Part shown: positions 50,808-58,895 of the stretch, in pieces
Position numbering within the stretch: the stretch's first letter is position 1
How the letters are laid out: each line of letters begins with the position of its first letter
Assembly: GCF_014873945.1 (NCBI RefSeq)
Contig: NZ_JADBEC010000001.1
Span: forward strand, 3,675,001 to 3,739,000
Origin: Rhizobium viscosum
Lineage (GTDB): Bacteria > Pseudomonadota > Alphaproteobacteria > Rhizobiales > Rhizobiaceae
DNA length: 64,000 nt
Direction: 5' to 3'
The notes under the pieces: model-generated
Told to the model about the DNA's origin: nothing
The model's input: the letters and a program-made list of their open reading frames with translations, nothing else
Databases searched by the model: none
Position numbers and translations under genes: made by a program

Positions 50808-51134
50808 ATGACTGACTCGATCCAAGTTCAGCTGCGAAAAGGCGCCCTCGATCTCTGCGTGCTGGCCGTGCTCTCGCGCGGTGAGAGCTACGGCTACGAA
50901 ATCGCCAGTACGCTGGTGGAGGCCGTGGGCATGGGGGAAGGGACGATCTATCCGCTGATGCGGCGGATGCAGAATGATGGCCTGGTGGCCACGCGCATCG
51001 TTGAATCCAGCAACGGGCCGCCGCGCAAATATTACCGGCTGACGCCGCTCGGCCAAACGATATTCGAAGCCCATCGCCGCGACTGGCGCTCCTTCTCCGA
51101 TGCGGTCGACAAACTTCTTGAGGATTTGCCATGA
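50808..51134 (+). CDS. PadR-family transcriptional regulator
   Basis: 108 aa. LRKGALDLCVLAVLSRGESYGYEIASTLVEAVGMGEGTIYPLMRRMQNDGLVATR is a PadR winged helix, with the C-terminal GPPRKYYRLTPLGQTIFE. The family senses phenolics or membrane stress. It is coupled to the next gene by a 4-bp overlap, in the usual PadR-HAAS order. An imperfect inverted repeat, TATAAACA-GATAGC-TTGTTATA, precedes it near 50762-50783. Confidence 0.85.
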   Translation: MTDSIQVQLRKGALDLCVLAVLSRGESYGYEIASTLVEAVGMGEGTIYPLMRRMQNDGLVATRIVESSNGPPRKYYRLTPLGQTIFEAHRRDWRSFSDAVDKLLEDLP

Positions 51135-51694
51135 CCAGAGATGCCTTTCTACAAAAGCTGAGACATGGGCTTGCTGGGCTGCCGCCGCAGGAGATCGAAG
51201 AGATCATTGGCGACTATACCGCCCATTTTGCCGAATCCGCCGCTGCCGGGCGCAGCGAGGAGGAGGTCGCGGCGGCCTTGGGTGATCCGGCGAGAACCGC
51301 GCGGGAATTGCGCGCCGAGGTGGGGTTGCGCCGTTTCGAGGCGCATTGGAGCTTGACGAACCTTTTAGCGGCCGCCATGGCGCTCGCCGGCCTTGCGATC
51401 GTCGATATCCTTTTCCTGCTGCCGCTGCTGCTCGTTGCCATTTTCATTGCTGCGGGCCTGGCAATCGGGCTGGCGGTAACGGGCGCGGTCGGCATGAAGA
51501 TCATCTTCGCCACCATGCTGCAGCTTGGCGGGCCGGTGACGGACGTGATCGCGCGCCTCTGCATCGGGGCAGGGCTGGTGAGCTGCCTCATCGGCGGCGG
51601 GGCGCTGCTCCTGCTGGGGCTCGGAGCGGGCATACGGGTGCTCGGCCATTATGCCCGGCTGCATTTCCGTCTGGCTACATTGCCTCCCGGCTGA
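51131..51694 (+). CDS. HAAS / DUF1700-family membrane protein
   Basis: 187 aa. The N-terminal LRHGLAGLPPQEIEEIIGDYTAHFAESAAAGRSEEEVAAALGDPARTARELRAE is the HAAS (PadR-associated sensor) domain. It is followed by three to four hydrophobic helices (LLAAAMALAGLAIVDILFLLPLLLVAIFI). It is thought to sense or anchor signals for the PadR regulator. The third gene, with a head-GIN domain, completes the module. Confidence 0.82.
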   Translation: MTRDAFLQKLRHGLAGLPPQEIEEIIGDYTAHFAESAAAGRSEEEVAAALGDPARTARELRAEVGLRRFEAHWSLTNLLAAAMALAGLAIVDILFLLPLLLVAIFIAAGLAIGLAVTGAVGMKIIFATMLQLGGPVTDVIARLCIGAGLVSCLIGGGALLLLGLGAGIRVLGHYARLHFRLATLPPG

Positions 51695-51746
51695 GGCGGG
51701 CAAGGCCGTATTTGAACATTCACCACGTTGTTGAGGAGAGTGGATA

Positions 51747-52457
51747 ATGATCGGGAAGTTAGCATTTGTCGCTGCGGCTGGAGCAATTGGCGCAGCCGTT
51801 CTTTTGACGCTCGGTATCGGGCTTTCCGGTGGCGGCTGGGTAGACGCCGCGCAGTTGATAGGTGCCACGCAATCCACCTGCGGATCGGCTGCCTCCAGCC
51901 AGGAGAAGATCGTCCTGCCGTTTGCCGCCGGTGAGGACGGTTTTACGATCGATCTGCCGGCCTCGGTGCGTTACCGGCCGGGTGAACCGGCGGAAGTCGT
52001 GGTCAGCGGCGATCCGACGCTTCTCGACCATGTGAAGCTCGACGGCGGCATGCTGAGCCTCGATTGCGATCCGGGCTGGTTTGCATCGAAGCTCGATGTC
52101 AGCATGTCAGGCCCTGCTGTCACGAACTGGACATTGCTCGGCAACGGCGACCTGACCTTGTCGGGGATCGCCCAGCCGGAATTGCGGCTGAGCATTCGCG
52201 GCAACGGCGATGTTGCCGCCACGGGACATGCCGAAACGGTTGGCGTGGACATATCCGGTTCGGGTGCGGCGCGGCTTAGGAGTCTCGAGGCGAAATCCGC
52301 TCAGGTCGCGATCCGCGGCAACGGCGATGCGCAGATGACGGCAAGCGCGGATGCCGATGTCTCGATCTCCGGAAACGGCAATGTCGAACTGTCGGGGCAA
52401 CCGGTGCTGCGGCGCTCCGATATCAGCGGCAACGGCCGTATCGTGCAGGTGCCGTAA
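51747..52457 (+). CDS. Head-GIN / DUF2807-domain membrane-anchored protein
   Basis: 236 aa. One N-terminal membrane helix (MIGKLAFVAAAGAIGAAVLLTLGIGL) precedes a right-handed beta-helix with repeated S-I-R-G-N-G-D / D-I-S-G-S-G / S-I-S-G-N-G-N rungs, as in the putative auto-transporter adhesin head-GIN (DUF2807) family. It is probably periplasmic or surface. With the PadR and HAAS genes it forms the recurrent PadR-HAAS-GIN operon. Confidence 0.82.
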   Translation: MIGKLAFVAAAGAIGAAVLLTLGIGLSGGGWVDAAQLIGATQSTCGSAASSQEKIVLPFAAGEDGFTIDLPASVRYRPGEPAEVVVSGDPTLLDHVKLDGGMLSLDCDPGWFASKLDVSMSGPAVTNWTLLGNGDLTLSGIAQPELRLSIRGNGDVAATGHAETVGVDISGSGAARLRSLEAKSAQVAIRGNGDAQMTASADADVSISGNGNVELSGQPVLRRSDISGNGRIVQVP

Positions 52458-52470
52458 GAGGCCGGAATCA

Positions 52471-52504
52471 AAAGGGCGCTCGACCCTTGCGGGGAGCGCC
52501 CTTT
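52471..52504 (+). terminator. Terminator after the PadR operon
   Basis: AAAGGGCGCTC (52471-52481) pairs perfectly with GAGCGCCCTTT (52494-52504), an 11-bp stem with a 12-base loop. It is flanked by A-rich and T-containing sequence on both sides, so it may work in both directions. Confidence 0.7.
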
Positions 52505-52512
52505 ACCTGTCA

Positions 52513-52578
52513 GACTCGAACGCGGCTCGACCAACGTCGATACCAAGCGCAAATCCATTTTCAGGTGAAGCCGTGAAA
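52513..52578 (+). repeat. Short intergenic repeat, copy 2
   Basis: It is in the same orientation as 50655-50722 and shares the CTCGAAC-CGG, ACGTCGATA and CATTTTCA motifs at about 70% by eye. It follows the PadR-operon terminator. Confidence 0.5.
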
Positions 52579-52642
52579 TGGTGTGCGGCAGGGCGCATTG
52601 CAAGGGGTGACATCGGGAAACGTCGATATTTTTCCCGCCCGC

Positions 52643-52810
52643 TTACGGCCAGAGATTTTCGCGCTGCCAGCCGGCCTTTTCACGCCGGTATAAAAGCCGG
52701 TGATGACGTCGGTCCTCGGCGCCCTGCCAGAATTCCACCTCATGCGGCATCACGATGAAGAGCTGCCAGTGCGGCGCCACAAGTTCGGGCTCGACAGCGA
52801 TGTGCCTGAC
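52643..52810 (-). pseudogene. Remnant of a pyridoxamine 5'-phosphate oxidase (PdxH-type) C-terminus
   Basis: Minus-strand residues LVAPHWQLFIVMPHEVEFWQ, followed by GAEDRRHHRLLYRREKAGWQRENLWP and TAA, match the conserved C-terminal signature of PNPOx proteins (FWxGYRVxPxxIEFWQGxxxRLHDRLxYRR). The upstream frame is unrelated cysteine-rich sequence without a PNPOx N-terminus, and the open frame starts only about 25 residues before the match. It is therefore a truncated fragment rather than a working gene. Confidence 0.55.
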
Positions 52811-52894
52811 ACGGGGGATGAAACATGCTTTGCGGCAATGTGGAAACCGATATGATCGAACACAGGATGTTCGAAAAACGCACATTGCGCTCGT

Positions 52895-53413
52895 TCAGCC
52901 GCAGCATTTTCCAGCGCTGGCGGGCGCGCAGCAGGCGGCAGCCGATGCCTGTTCGGCCAGCCACCGGTCGCGCGGTTTGCAGCTTGCCGGCCGCGGGGAG
53001 AGCTCGACATGCACGGTGCCGGCGCGGAGCGTCGGCATTGCGGCGCAATAGAGCTGCATCGGCCGCACCCCGTCGCTGACTTCGAATGTCAGCCTGGCCG
53101 CGTCGTCGAGCTTCACGTGCTCGGTGACCTTGCGGATGATCGCATGGAACTTGCCTGATGGCATATGGCTGCGGTCGTCCTCTTCGATATCCCAAAGCTG
53201 AATGAAGATCTCGTTCCAGGCTTCCGGATTGGCGCCGCAGTCGAGCGCCGAAAACTGCCCGGCCTTGACTTCGGTGACGTGATAGCCGGGCTTCACCGGG
53301 CGGCCGTCATAGTAAAAGATCAGCGGTGAATCCTTGGCGCCGGAGAGGATGCTCATCAGCTCGCCGAGGGCGATATCGTCCTTCTGCATTTTGCTGTTGT
53401 CGATCGCGTTCAT
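52895..53413 (-). CDS. DUF6428-family protein, divergent partner of the ars operon
   Basis: 172 aa. It is a soluble protein with a GELMSILSGAKDSPLIFYYDGRPVKPGYHVTEVKAGQFSALDCGANPEAWNEIFIQLWD core and a Cys-rich tail (ACCAPASAGKCCG). This family is commonly encoded beside ArsR in rhizobial arsenic loci. The C-terminal CC...CC could bind arsenite or another soft metal (inference). The start at 53413 (MNAIDN) is preferred over a seven-residue-longer one. Confidence 0.7.
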   Translation of the reverse strand: MNAIDNSKMQKDDIALGELMSILSGAKDSPLIFYYDGRPVKPGYHVTEVKAGQFSALDCGANPEAWNEIFIQLWDIEEDDRSHMPSGKFHAIIRKVTEHVKLDDAARLTFEVSDGVRPMQLYCAAMPTLRAGTVHVELSPRPASCKPRDRWLAEQASAAACCAPASAGKCCG

Positions 53414-53437
53414 CTGCGTTATTCCTCGTTTCAATTA

Positions 53438-53453
53438 TTCAAGGATTGTTGAA
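53438..53453. promoter_or_regulatory. ArsR operator
   Basis: TTCAA-GGATTG-TTGAA, an inverted repeat (53438-53453), lies between the divergent DUF6428 and arsR starts, ending 3 bp before the arsR ATG. ArsR operators are commonly ATTCAA...TTGAAT-type palindromes, so both genes may be repressed from it. Confidence 0.55.
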
Positions 53454-53455
53454 AT

Positions 53456-53812
53456 ATGGACCAACGTCAAGCCCTCGTCGCATTCGGCGCATTGTCGCAG
53501 GAAACCCGGCTGCAGGTCATCCGCATGCTTGTCGTCGCCGGCCCTGACGGCATGGCGGCCGGCGCGATTGCGGAAAAGCTCGAGGTGTCGCCGTCGAACG
53601 TATCCTTCCACCTGAAGGAGCTGGAACGCTCCGGTCTGATCGCGCAACAGCGGGAATCGCGCTCGATCATCTACACGGCGAATTATGAGGCGCTCGGCGG
53701 CCTTGTTCGCTTCCTGATGGAAGACTGCTGTTCCGGTCATCCGGAAATCTGTGCGCCGGCCGCAGAGGTCGCGGCCTGCTGCACTCCTAAAATGGAGGAG
53801 AAACTGCAATGA
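53456..53812 (+). CDS. arsR: ArsR arsenic-responsive repressor
   Basis: 118 aa. The winged-helix segment is LSQETRLQVIRMLVVAGPDGMAAGAIAEKLEVSPSNVSFHLKELERSGLIAQQRESRSIIY. Thiols at the C-terminal end (MEDCCSGHPEICA and ACC) form an arsenite site unlike the classic alpha-3 CVC site, as in alphaproteobacterial ArsR. It is the first gene of the operon and overlaps arsC by 4 bp. Confidence 0.92.
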   Translation: MDQRQALVAFGALSQETRLQVIRMLVVAGPDGMAAGAIAEKLEVSPSNVSFHLKELERSGLIAQQRESRSIIYTANYEALGGLVRFLMEDCCSGHPEICAPAAEVAACCTPKMEEKLQ

Positions 53813-54339
53813 CCACAGATCGCGTTTACAATGTGCTCTTTCTCTGCACGGGCAATTCCGCCCGTTCGATCCTGGCGGAATCCATCCTGAATACGGAAGG
53901 CAAGGGCCACTTCAGGGCCTATTCGGCCGGAAGCCAGCCGAAGGGCGAGGTCAATCCGCATGCGCTGAAGGAGCTGCAAGCGCTCGGCTATCCCGCAACG
54001 GGCTTCCGCTCGAAGAGCTGGGACGAATTCGCCGAGGCCGGTGCGCCCGAGATGGATTTCATTTTCACGGTCTGCGACAGTGCTGCCGGCGAAGCCTGCC
54101 CAGTCTGGATCGGCCACCCGATGACGGCTCATTGGGGCATCGAAGATCCCGCCGCAGTCGAAGGCAGCGAAGTGGAAATTGGCCGCGCCTTCGCTCAAGC
54201 CGCCCGCTTCCTCAAGAACCGCATCATGTCCTTCATTAGCCTGCCGATCACGTCGATCGACAAGCTGGCGCTTGAAACGCATCTGCGCCAGATCGGCACC
54301 ATGGAAGGCGCAAGCATCAAACAGCCAAAGGCAAGCTGA
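53809..54339 (+). CDS. arsC: Arsenate reductase, low-molecular-weight phosphatase type (ArsC)
   Basis: 176 aa. The active-site loop is VLFLCTGNSARSILAES (C13-x5-R19), with the later DFIFTVCDSAAGEACPVW. It reduces arsenate to arsenite using a thioredoxin- or glutathione-linked thiol relay. The C-terminal ~25 residues extend the minimal fold. It is coupled to arsR and to the next gene (TGATG). Confidence 0.88.
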   Translation: MTTDRVYNVLFLCTGNSARSILAESILNTEGKGHFRAYSAGSQPKGEVNPHALKELQALGYPATGFRSKSWDEFAEAGAPEMDFIFTVCDSAAGEACPVWIGHPMTAHWGIEDPAAVEGSEVEIGRAFAQAARFLKNRIMSFISLPITSIDKLALETHLRQIGTMEGASIKQPKAS

Positions 54340-54782
54340 TGGGTGTTGCCCTTCATCAACAGGCAGTGGAAGGCAATGACGACGGCCTGCGTTCGGCACT
54401 CGCCGGCGCCGGCCTTCCGGTCGATGACCTGACGGATGCCGGCCGCAGCTTCTTCCGTTTTTCCCAGGGTGGCGAGACGGTCGGTTTCGGCGGGCTGGAA
54501 CTTTACGGCGAGGCTGCGTTCCTGCGCTCCATCGTGGTCCTGTCCGATCGGCAGGGTTTCGGTTTCGGCCATGCCATAACGCTCGGCCTGCTCGATCAGG
54601 CCCGCAGACAAGGCGCGGATGCTGCCTATCTGCTGACGGAATCGGCCGCGCCGTTCTTCCTGTCGCTCGGCTTCCGCCCGATCGCCCGCGATGAAGCGCC
54701 GGCTGCCATCCAGACGACGCGGCAGGCCGCAAGCCTCTGCCCGGCATCGGCCGCCTTGATGGTGCGGAGCCTGCCGGCATGA
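54339..54782 (+). CDS. arsN2: ArsN2-type GNAT acetyltransferase
   Basis: 147 aa. The GNAT fold has FFRFSQGGETVGFGGLELYGEAAFLRSIVVLSDRQGFGFGHAITLGLLDQARRQGADAAYLLTESAAPFFLSLGF. This matches the short acetyltransferases found in ars operons (ArsN), some of which acetylate arsinothricin or related trivalent organoarsenicals. It overlaps both neighbours. Confidence 0.82.
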   Translation: MGVALHQQAVEGNDDGLRSALAGAGLPVDDLTDAGRSFFRFSQGGETVGFGGLELYGEAAFLRSIVVLSDRQGFGFGHAITLGLLDQARRQGADAAYLLTESAAPFFLSLGFRPIARDEAPAAIQTTRQAASLCPASAALMVRSLPA

Positions 54783-55483
54783 GTGCGGTCTTTCCACTAT
54801 CGCGGCGCGTCGTCGCCGAAGCGCTCGGCACGATGCTGCTGGTCGCAACCGTGGTCGGTTCAGGCATCATGGCCGACAAGCTGACGGACGATACCGCCCT
54901 TGCGCTGCTCGGCAATACGCTGGCAACGGGGGCCATACTGGTCGTGCTGATTACCACGCTCGGGCCGATTTCCGGGGCGCATTTCAACCCCGTCGTTTCG
55001 ATGATCCTTGCCATCAGGCGCGAATTGCCCGGCTCATCGCTGGCGCCCTATATTGCCGCGCAGATCGTCGGCGGCATTGCCGGCACCGTGCTTGCGCACG
55101 GCATGTTCGCTCTGTCTTTGCTGCAGGCGTCGGAAACCGTGCGATCAGGCAGCGCGCAATGGCTCTCCGAGGTGGCGGCGACCTTCGGCCTCGTCTTCGT
55201 GATCCTTTCGGGCATCCGCTTCCGCGCCGATGCCGTGGCATGGCTGGTCGGCCTCTACATCACGGCCGCCTACTGGTTCACCGCATCCACGTCCTTCGCA
55301 AATCCGGCCGTGGCGATTGCCCGGTCGCTGACGAATACCTTTTCCGGCATTCGGCCGGTCGATCTTCCGGGCTTCATCATCGCCGAAATCCTCGGCGCAG
55401 TGCTGGCACTGATGCTTGCGGGATGGCTGCTGATGGAAGCCCGTAATCCTGAAACGCTCACTGAAACGGAATCTGCCCCATGA
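54779..55483 (+). CDS. aqpS: Aquaglyceroporin AqpS, arsenite channel
   Basis: 234 aa, six helices. It has the NPA loops AHFNPVVSM (NPV, residues 70-72) and FANPAVAIAR. The family GSGI motif opens the protein. In Sinorhizobium, AqpS lets arsenite made by ArsC diffuse out down its gradient. Here it takes the place of ArsB/Acr3 pumps. Confidence 0.88.
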   Translation: MSAVFPLSRRVVAEALGTMLLVATVVGSGIMADKLTDDTALALLGNTLATGAILVVLITTLGPISGAHFNPVVSMILAIRRELPGSSLAPYIAAQIVGGIAGTVLAHGMFALSLLQASETVRSGSAQWLSEVAATFGLVFVILSGIRFRADAVAWLVGLYITAAYWFTASTSFANPAVAIARSLTNTFSGIRPVDLPGFIIAEILGAVLALMLAGWLLMEARNPETLTETESAP

Positions 55484-55908
55484 CCATGGATGTTACGATC
55501 TATCACAACCCGGAATGCGGCACTTCGCGCAACACGCTGGCAATGATCCGCAATGCCGGCATCGAGCCCGATGTCATCGAATATCTGACAGATCCGCCTT
55601 CGCTCGAAGAACTGGTGAAGATGATTGCCGATGCCGGCCTGACAGTGCGGCAGGCGATCCGCGAGAAGGGAACTCCCTATGCCGAACTCGGCCTCGACAA
55701 TCCTGACCTGACCGACGGGCAACTGCTCGATGCGATGCTGAAAGACCCGATCCTGATCAACCGACCATTCGTCATCACGCCGCTCGGCACGCGCCTCGCA
55801 CGCCCCTCGGAATTGGTTCTGGATATCCTGCCCGACACGCACAAGGGCGCCTTCACCAAGGAAGACGGCGAGAAGGTGCTCGACGCCGGGGGCAAGCGCA
55901 TTGTCTGA
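55480..55908 (+). CDS. arsC: Arsenate reductase, glutaredoxin-dependent type (ArsC)
   Basis: 142 aa. It has the ArsC fold with the active-site Cys13 (IYHNPECGTSRNTLAMIRNAG), the arginine in VITPLGTRLARPSE and the YAELGLDNPDLTD region. This is the second arsenate reductase, mechanistically unrelated to the LMW-phosphatase type in the same operon. The next gene overlaps it by 8 bp. Confidence 0.9.
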   Translation: MTMDVTIYHNPECGTSRNTLAMIRNAGIEPDVIEYLTDPPSLEELVKMIADAGLTVRQAIREKGTPYAELGLDNPDLTDGQLLDAMLKDPILINRPFVITPLGTRLARPSELVLDILPDTHKGAFTKEDGEKVLDAGGKRIV

Positions 55909-56608
55909 TTTGCAAGCCGCTGCGCCAGAACATCTGCGCCAGCTTGATCTGGCGCAGCTTCGCCCGGCATTCTCCTCGCATAGGCCGCGTATTCTGATCC
56001 TCTATGGTTCGCTTCGCACGGTCTCCTACAGCCGCTTCCTCGCGCAGGAGGCCGCAAGATTGCTCGAACATTTCGGTTGCGAGGTTCGGATCTACAATCC
56101 GGAAGGCCTGCCGCTTCCCGATAGCGCTCCGATCAGCCATCCCAAGGTAGCGGAGCTGCGGGATCTGTCGGAGTGGTCGGAAGGTCAACTCTGGGTGAGC
56201 CCGGAGCGCCACGGTGCGATGACTGGCATCATGAAGGCGCAGATCGACTGGATTCCGCTCTCGGTCGGTTCCGTCAGGCCGACACAGGGCAAGACATTGG
56301 CGCTGATGCAGGTTTCGGGCGGCTCGCAATCCTTCAACGCGATCGGCCAGTTACGCATTCTCGGCCGCTGGATGCGCATGATCACCATCCCCAACCAGTC
56401 GTCGGTCGCGAAAGCCTTCCAGGAGTTCGACGCCGACGGCCGCATGAAACCCTCATCCTTTTATGACCGCGTCGTCGATGTCTGCGAGGAGCTGGTGAAG
56501 TTCACCTGGCTGACGCGCGACGCGTCCAGCTACCTCACCGATCGCTACAGCGAGCGGAAGGAAGAGGCTCAGAAGCTGGAGCAGCGCGTGAGCCTGAAAT
56601 CCATATGA
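55901..56608 (+). CDS. arsH: ArsH NADPH-dependent FMN reductase / organoarsenical oxidase
   Basis: 235 aa. RPRILILYGSLRTVSYSRFLAQEAARLLEHFGCEVRIYNPEGLPLPD is the flavodoxin-like start. LWVSPERHGAMTGIMKAQIDWIPLSVGSVRPTQGK is the ArsH signature. It oxidises trivalent methylarsenicals and reduces quinones. It overlaps arsC and the MFS gene. Confidence 0.92.
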   Translation: MSDLQAAAPEHLRQLDLAQLRPAFSSHRPRILILYGSLRTVSYSRFLAQEAARLLEHFGCEVRIYNPEGLPLPDSAPISHPKVAELRDLSEWSEGQLWVSPERHGAMTGIMKAQIDWIPLSVGSVRPTQGKTLALMQVSGGSQSFNAIGQLRILGRWMRMITIPNQSSVAKAFQEFDADGRMKPSSFYDRVVDVCEELVKFTWLTRDASSYLTDRYSERKEEAQKLEQRVSLKSI

Positions 56609-57780
56609 GCGAACGCATTCCGCTTCCCGCCGTGCTCGGGCTCGGCGTCACCCAGATCATCGGCTACGGCACCCTCTATTACAGTTTCAGCATCCTCGCG
56701 CCCGACATGGCGGCCACTCTCGGCTGGTCGAACGAATGGATTTTCGGAGCACTCTCCGTTGCACTTCTGGCCGGCGGATTGACGGCGCCGTGGCTCGGCG
56801 TGATGATCGACAGGATCGGGGCAGGGCGGGTGATGACATTGGGTTCGGCCGTTGCGGCGCTCGCGCTCATTGCCTGCGCCTATGCGCCCGGCAAGGCATC
56901 CTATGTCGCGGCGCTCATCGCCATCGAGATTGCAGCCAACTTCGTGCAGTATGGGGCAGCCTTTGCGCTGCTCGTGCAGCTGCGGCCGCAGGTCGCGTCA
57001 CGCAGCATCACCTATTTGACGCTGATTGCCGGTTTCGCCTCGACGATCTTCTGGCCGATCACCACGGCGCTGCATGCGGCCCTCTCATGGCAGAATGTCT
57101 ATCTGGTCTTTGCGGCCCTCAACATGGCCGTCTGCGTGCCTGTTCATGCGTGGCTTTCGCGCGGCGTGGCCGGGCGCCGGGCAATGGCATCGACGGCTGC
57201 GCCGCGCGTGGAAGGCATCTTGCCGCCTGCGCGCCGCCGCCTCGGATTCGGCCTGATGGTCACGGGATTTTCGCTGATGTCGCTCGTCGGCTCGGCAATG
57301 CTGGTGCATATGGTGCCGCTGCTCTCCGGCCTCGGGCTTGGCGGTGCCGCGGCGCTGGCCGGCACCTTGTTCGGCCCGTCGCAGGTTGGCAGCCGGCTGA
57401 TCAACATGATCTTCGGCAAGGGCCTGCCGGCGCTCTCGCTGGCGCTGATTTCGGCGCTCCTGATCCCCTGCGGCGTGCTGGTGCTGCTGGTTTCGGCACC
57501 GTCAGTGGCCGGCGCCATGCTCTTTGCCGTTATCTTCGGCATGGGCAACGGCCTGCTCAGCATCGTCAGCGGCACCTTGCCGCTGCAGCTTTTCGGCAGC
57601 GACGGTTATGGCAAGCTGCAGGGCAGGATGATGGCGGCGCGGTTGATCCTTTCGGCGCTGGCGCCCTTCGTCCTGGCCTTCGGTATGGCCAATATCGGCA
57701 TTGCGCCGTCGCTCGGCATCACCGCCGCCCTGGGCGGGCTTTCCATCATTGCCTTTCTCCTCATCGCAGCAATGCGATGA
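56605..57780 (+). CDS. MFS transporter of the arsenic operon (ArsK-like candidate)
   Basis: 391 aa with about twelve helices. It starts LGLGVTQIIGYGTLYYSFSILAPDMAATLGWSNEWIFGALSVALLAGGLTAPWLGVMIDRIGAGRVMTLGSA. It is the last gene of the coupled operon. The position suggests efflux of arsenite, antimonite or an organoarsenical, as for ArsK, or arsenate-phosphoglycerate as for ArsJ. No GAPDH partner of ArsJ is present, so ArsK-like or organoarsenical export is favoured (inference). Confidence 0.75.
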   Translation: MSERIPLPAVLGLGVTQIIGYGTLYYSFSILAPDMAATLGWSNEWIFGALSVALLAGGLTAPWLGVMIDRIGAGRVMTLGSAVAALALIACAYAPGKASYVAALIAIEIAANFVQYGAAFALLVQLRPQVASRSITYLTLIAGFASTIFWPITTALHAALSWQNVYLVFAALNMAVCVPVHAWLSRGVAGRRAMASTAAPRVEGILPPARRRLGFGLMVTGFSLMSLVGSAMLVHMVPLLSGLGLGGAAALAGTLFGPSQVGSRLINMIFGKGLPALSLALISALLIPCGVLVLLVSAPSVAGAMLFAVIFGMGNGLLSIVSGTLPLQLFGSDGYGKLQGRMMAARLILSALAPFVLAFGMANIGIAPSLGITAALGGLSIIAFLLIAAMR

Positions 57781-57878
57781 TAGCGTACCGCCTCAGGGCG
57801 GTTGATGACCTTCGATAAAAGGGAACTCTGGGTTCCGGCCCGCATTTTCCCGAGAGGGTCATGGGGACGGAGTTTCCG

Positions 57879-58736
57879 ATGCAATCACCGAGCCGGCAAC
57901 AGTTTCGTCTTTCCAACGGCAGAATTTTGTCCTTCGTGACGGCCGGCGCGCCGCCGAGCCCGCCGATCCTTCTGCTCCACGGGTTTCCGAGTTCGTCACG
58001 GACATTTCGCGATATCATACCCCGCCTGTCTGGCGTGGCGCAGGTGATCGCGCCCGATTTGCCGGGGTTTGGCGAATCCGAGGTTCTGCCGTCGCCATCC
58101 TTCAGTGCCTTCGCCGAGGCGATTTCCGAGCTGCTGGAACAGCTCGGCATCGGCCTCCGCCACATTTACCTTCACGATTTCGGTGCGCCTGTCGGATTCG
58201 ACATCGCCATGCGGGCGCCGGACGATGTTCTCGGCCTCATCATCCAGAACGCCAATGCCCACATGACCGGCCAGGGGCCTGCCTGGGCAGCAACCCAGGC
58301 ATTCTGGAGCGCGCCTTCGCGCGAGAACGAGGCGGCTGCGACCGCTCACCTGACTTTCGAAGGGATCCGTGATCAATATGTGGCCGGTGTACCTGATGAT
58401 GTCGCCGCGCGCATGGCAGCGGAAAGCTGGGAGGAGGATTGGCGGGTGATGCAGCTGCCGGGGCGCATGGAAACGCAGCGCGCCCTGATCGCGGATTACG
58501 GGAACTATGTTTCCAAATTCGCAGCGATTGCCGACTATCTCGCGACATATCAGCCTGCCTCTCTGATGATCTGGGGACGGCACGATCCGTTCTTCGAACT
58601 CAGGGAAACACTGTCCTGGATGGAGGCGCTGCCGAGAATGGAAACCCATATTCTCGATGGCGGGCACTTCCTGCTCGAAACACACGCGCCCGTCGCGGCG
58701 CAGCTGATTGCCGGGTTCCTGTCGCGCAATCGGTGA
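57879..58736 (+). CDS. Alpha/beta hydrolase, epoxide hydrolase / dehalogenase type
   Basis: 285 aa. The oxyanion HGFPSSSRTF precedes the nucleophile elbow LHDFGAPVG, with Asp instead of Ser, as in epoxide hydrolases and haloalkane dehalogenases. A cap domain precedes the acid in MIWGRHDPFF and the His in DGGHFLLE. GGAG precedes the ATG at 57879; the ATG at 57861 is an alternative. It is 99 bp after the arsenic operon and probably has its own promoter. Confidence 0.82.
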   Translation: MQSPSRQQFRLSNGRILSFVTAGAPPSPPILLLHGFPSSSRTFRDIIPRLSGVAQVIAPDLPGFGESEVLPSPSFSAFAEAISELLEQLGIGLRHIYLHDFGAPVGFDIAMRAPDDVLGLIIQNANAHMTGQGPAWAATQAFWSAPSRENEAAATAHLTFEGIRDQYVAGVPDDVAARMAAESWEEDWRVMQLPGRMETQRALIADYGNYVSKFAAIADYLATYQPASLMIWGRHDPFFELRETLSWMEALPRMETHILDGGHFLLETHAPVAAQLIAGFLSRNR

Positions 58737-58895
58737 CCCGCGGATGTGGATCGAGGCATTTCACCGAGCCACCTCTTTGTGATCGCGGCAGTCGCAATCC
58801 CCCCATTATGCTTTGGCATGCCGGTTCATGCCCTGCTATTGTCCCTCGTCGATGCGTTGATCCTGAGATTCCACTCAGGTTTCTAGGACCACTCC

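Noticed and set aside
57787..57802. Hairpin ACCGCC-TCAG-GGCGGT after the arsenic operon
   Set aside because: The stem is only 6 bp and no T-run follows, so it is not called as a terminator.
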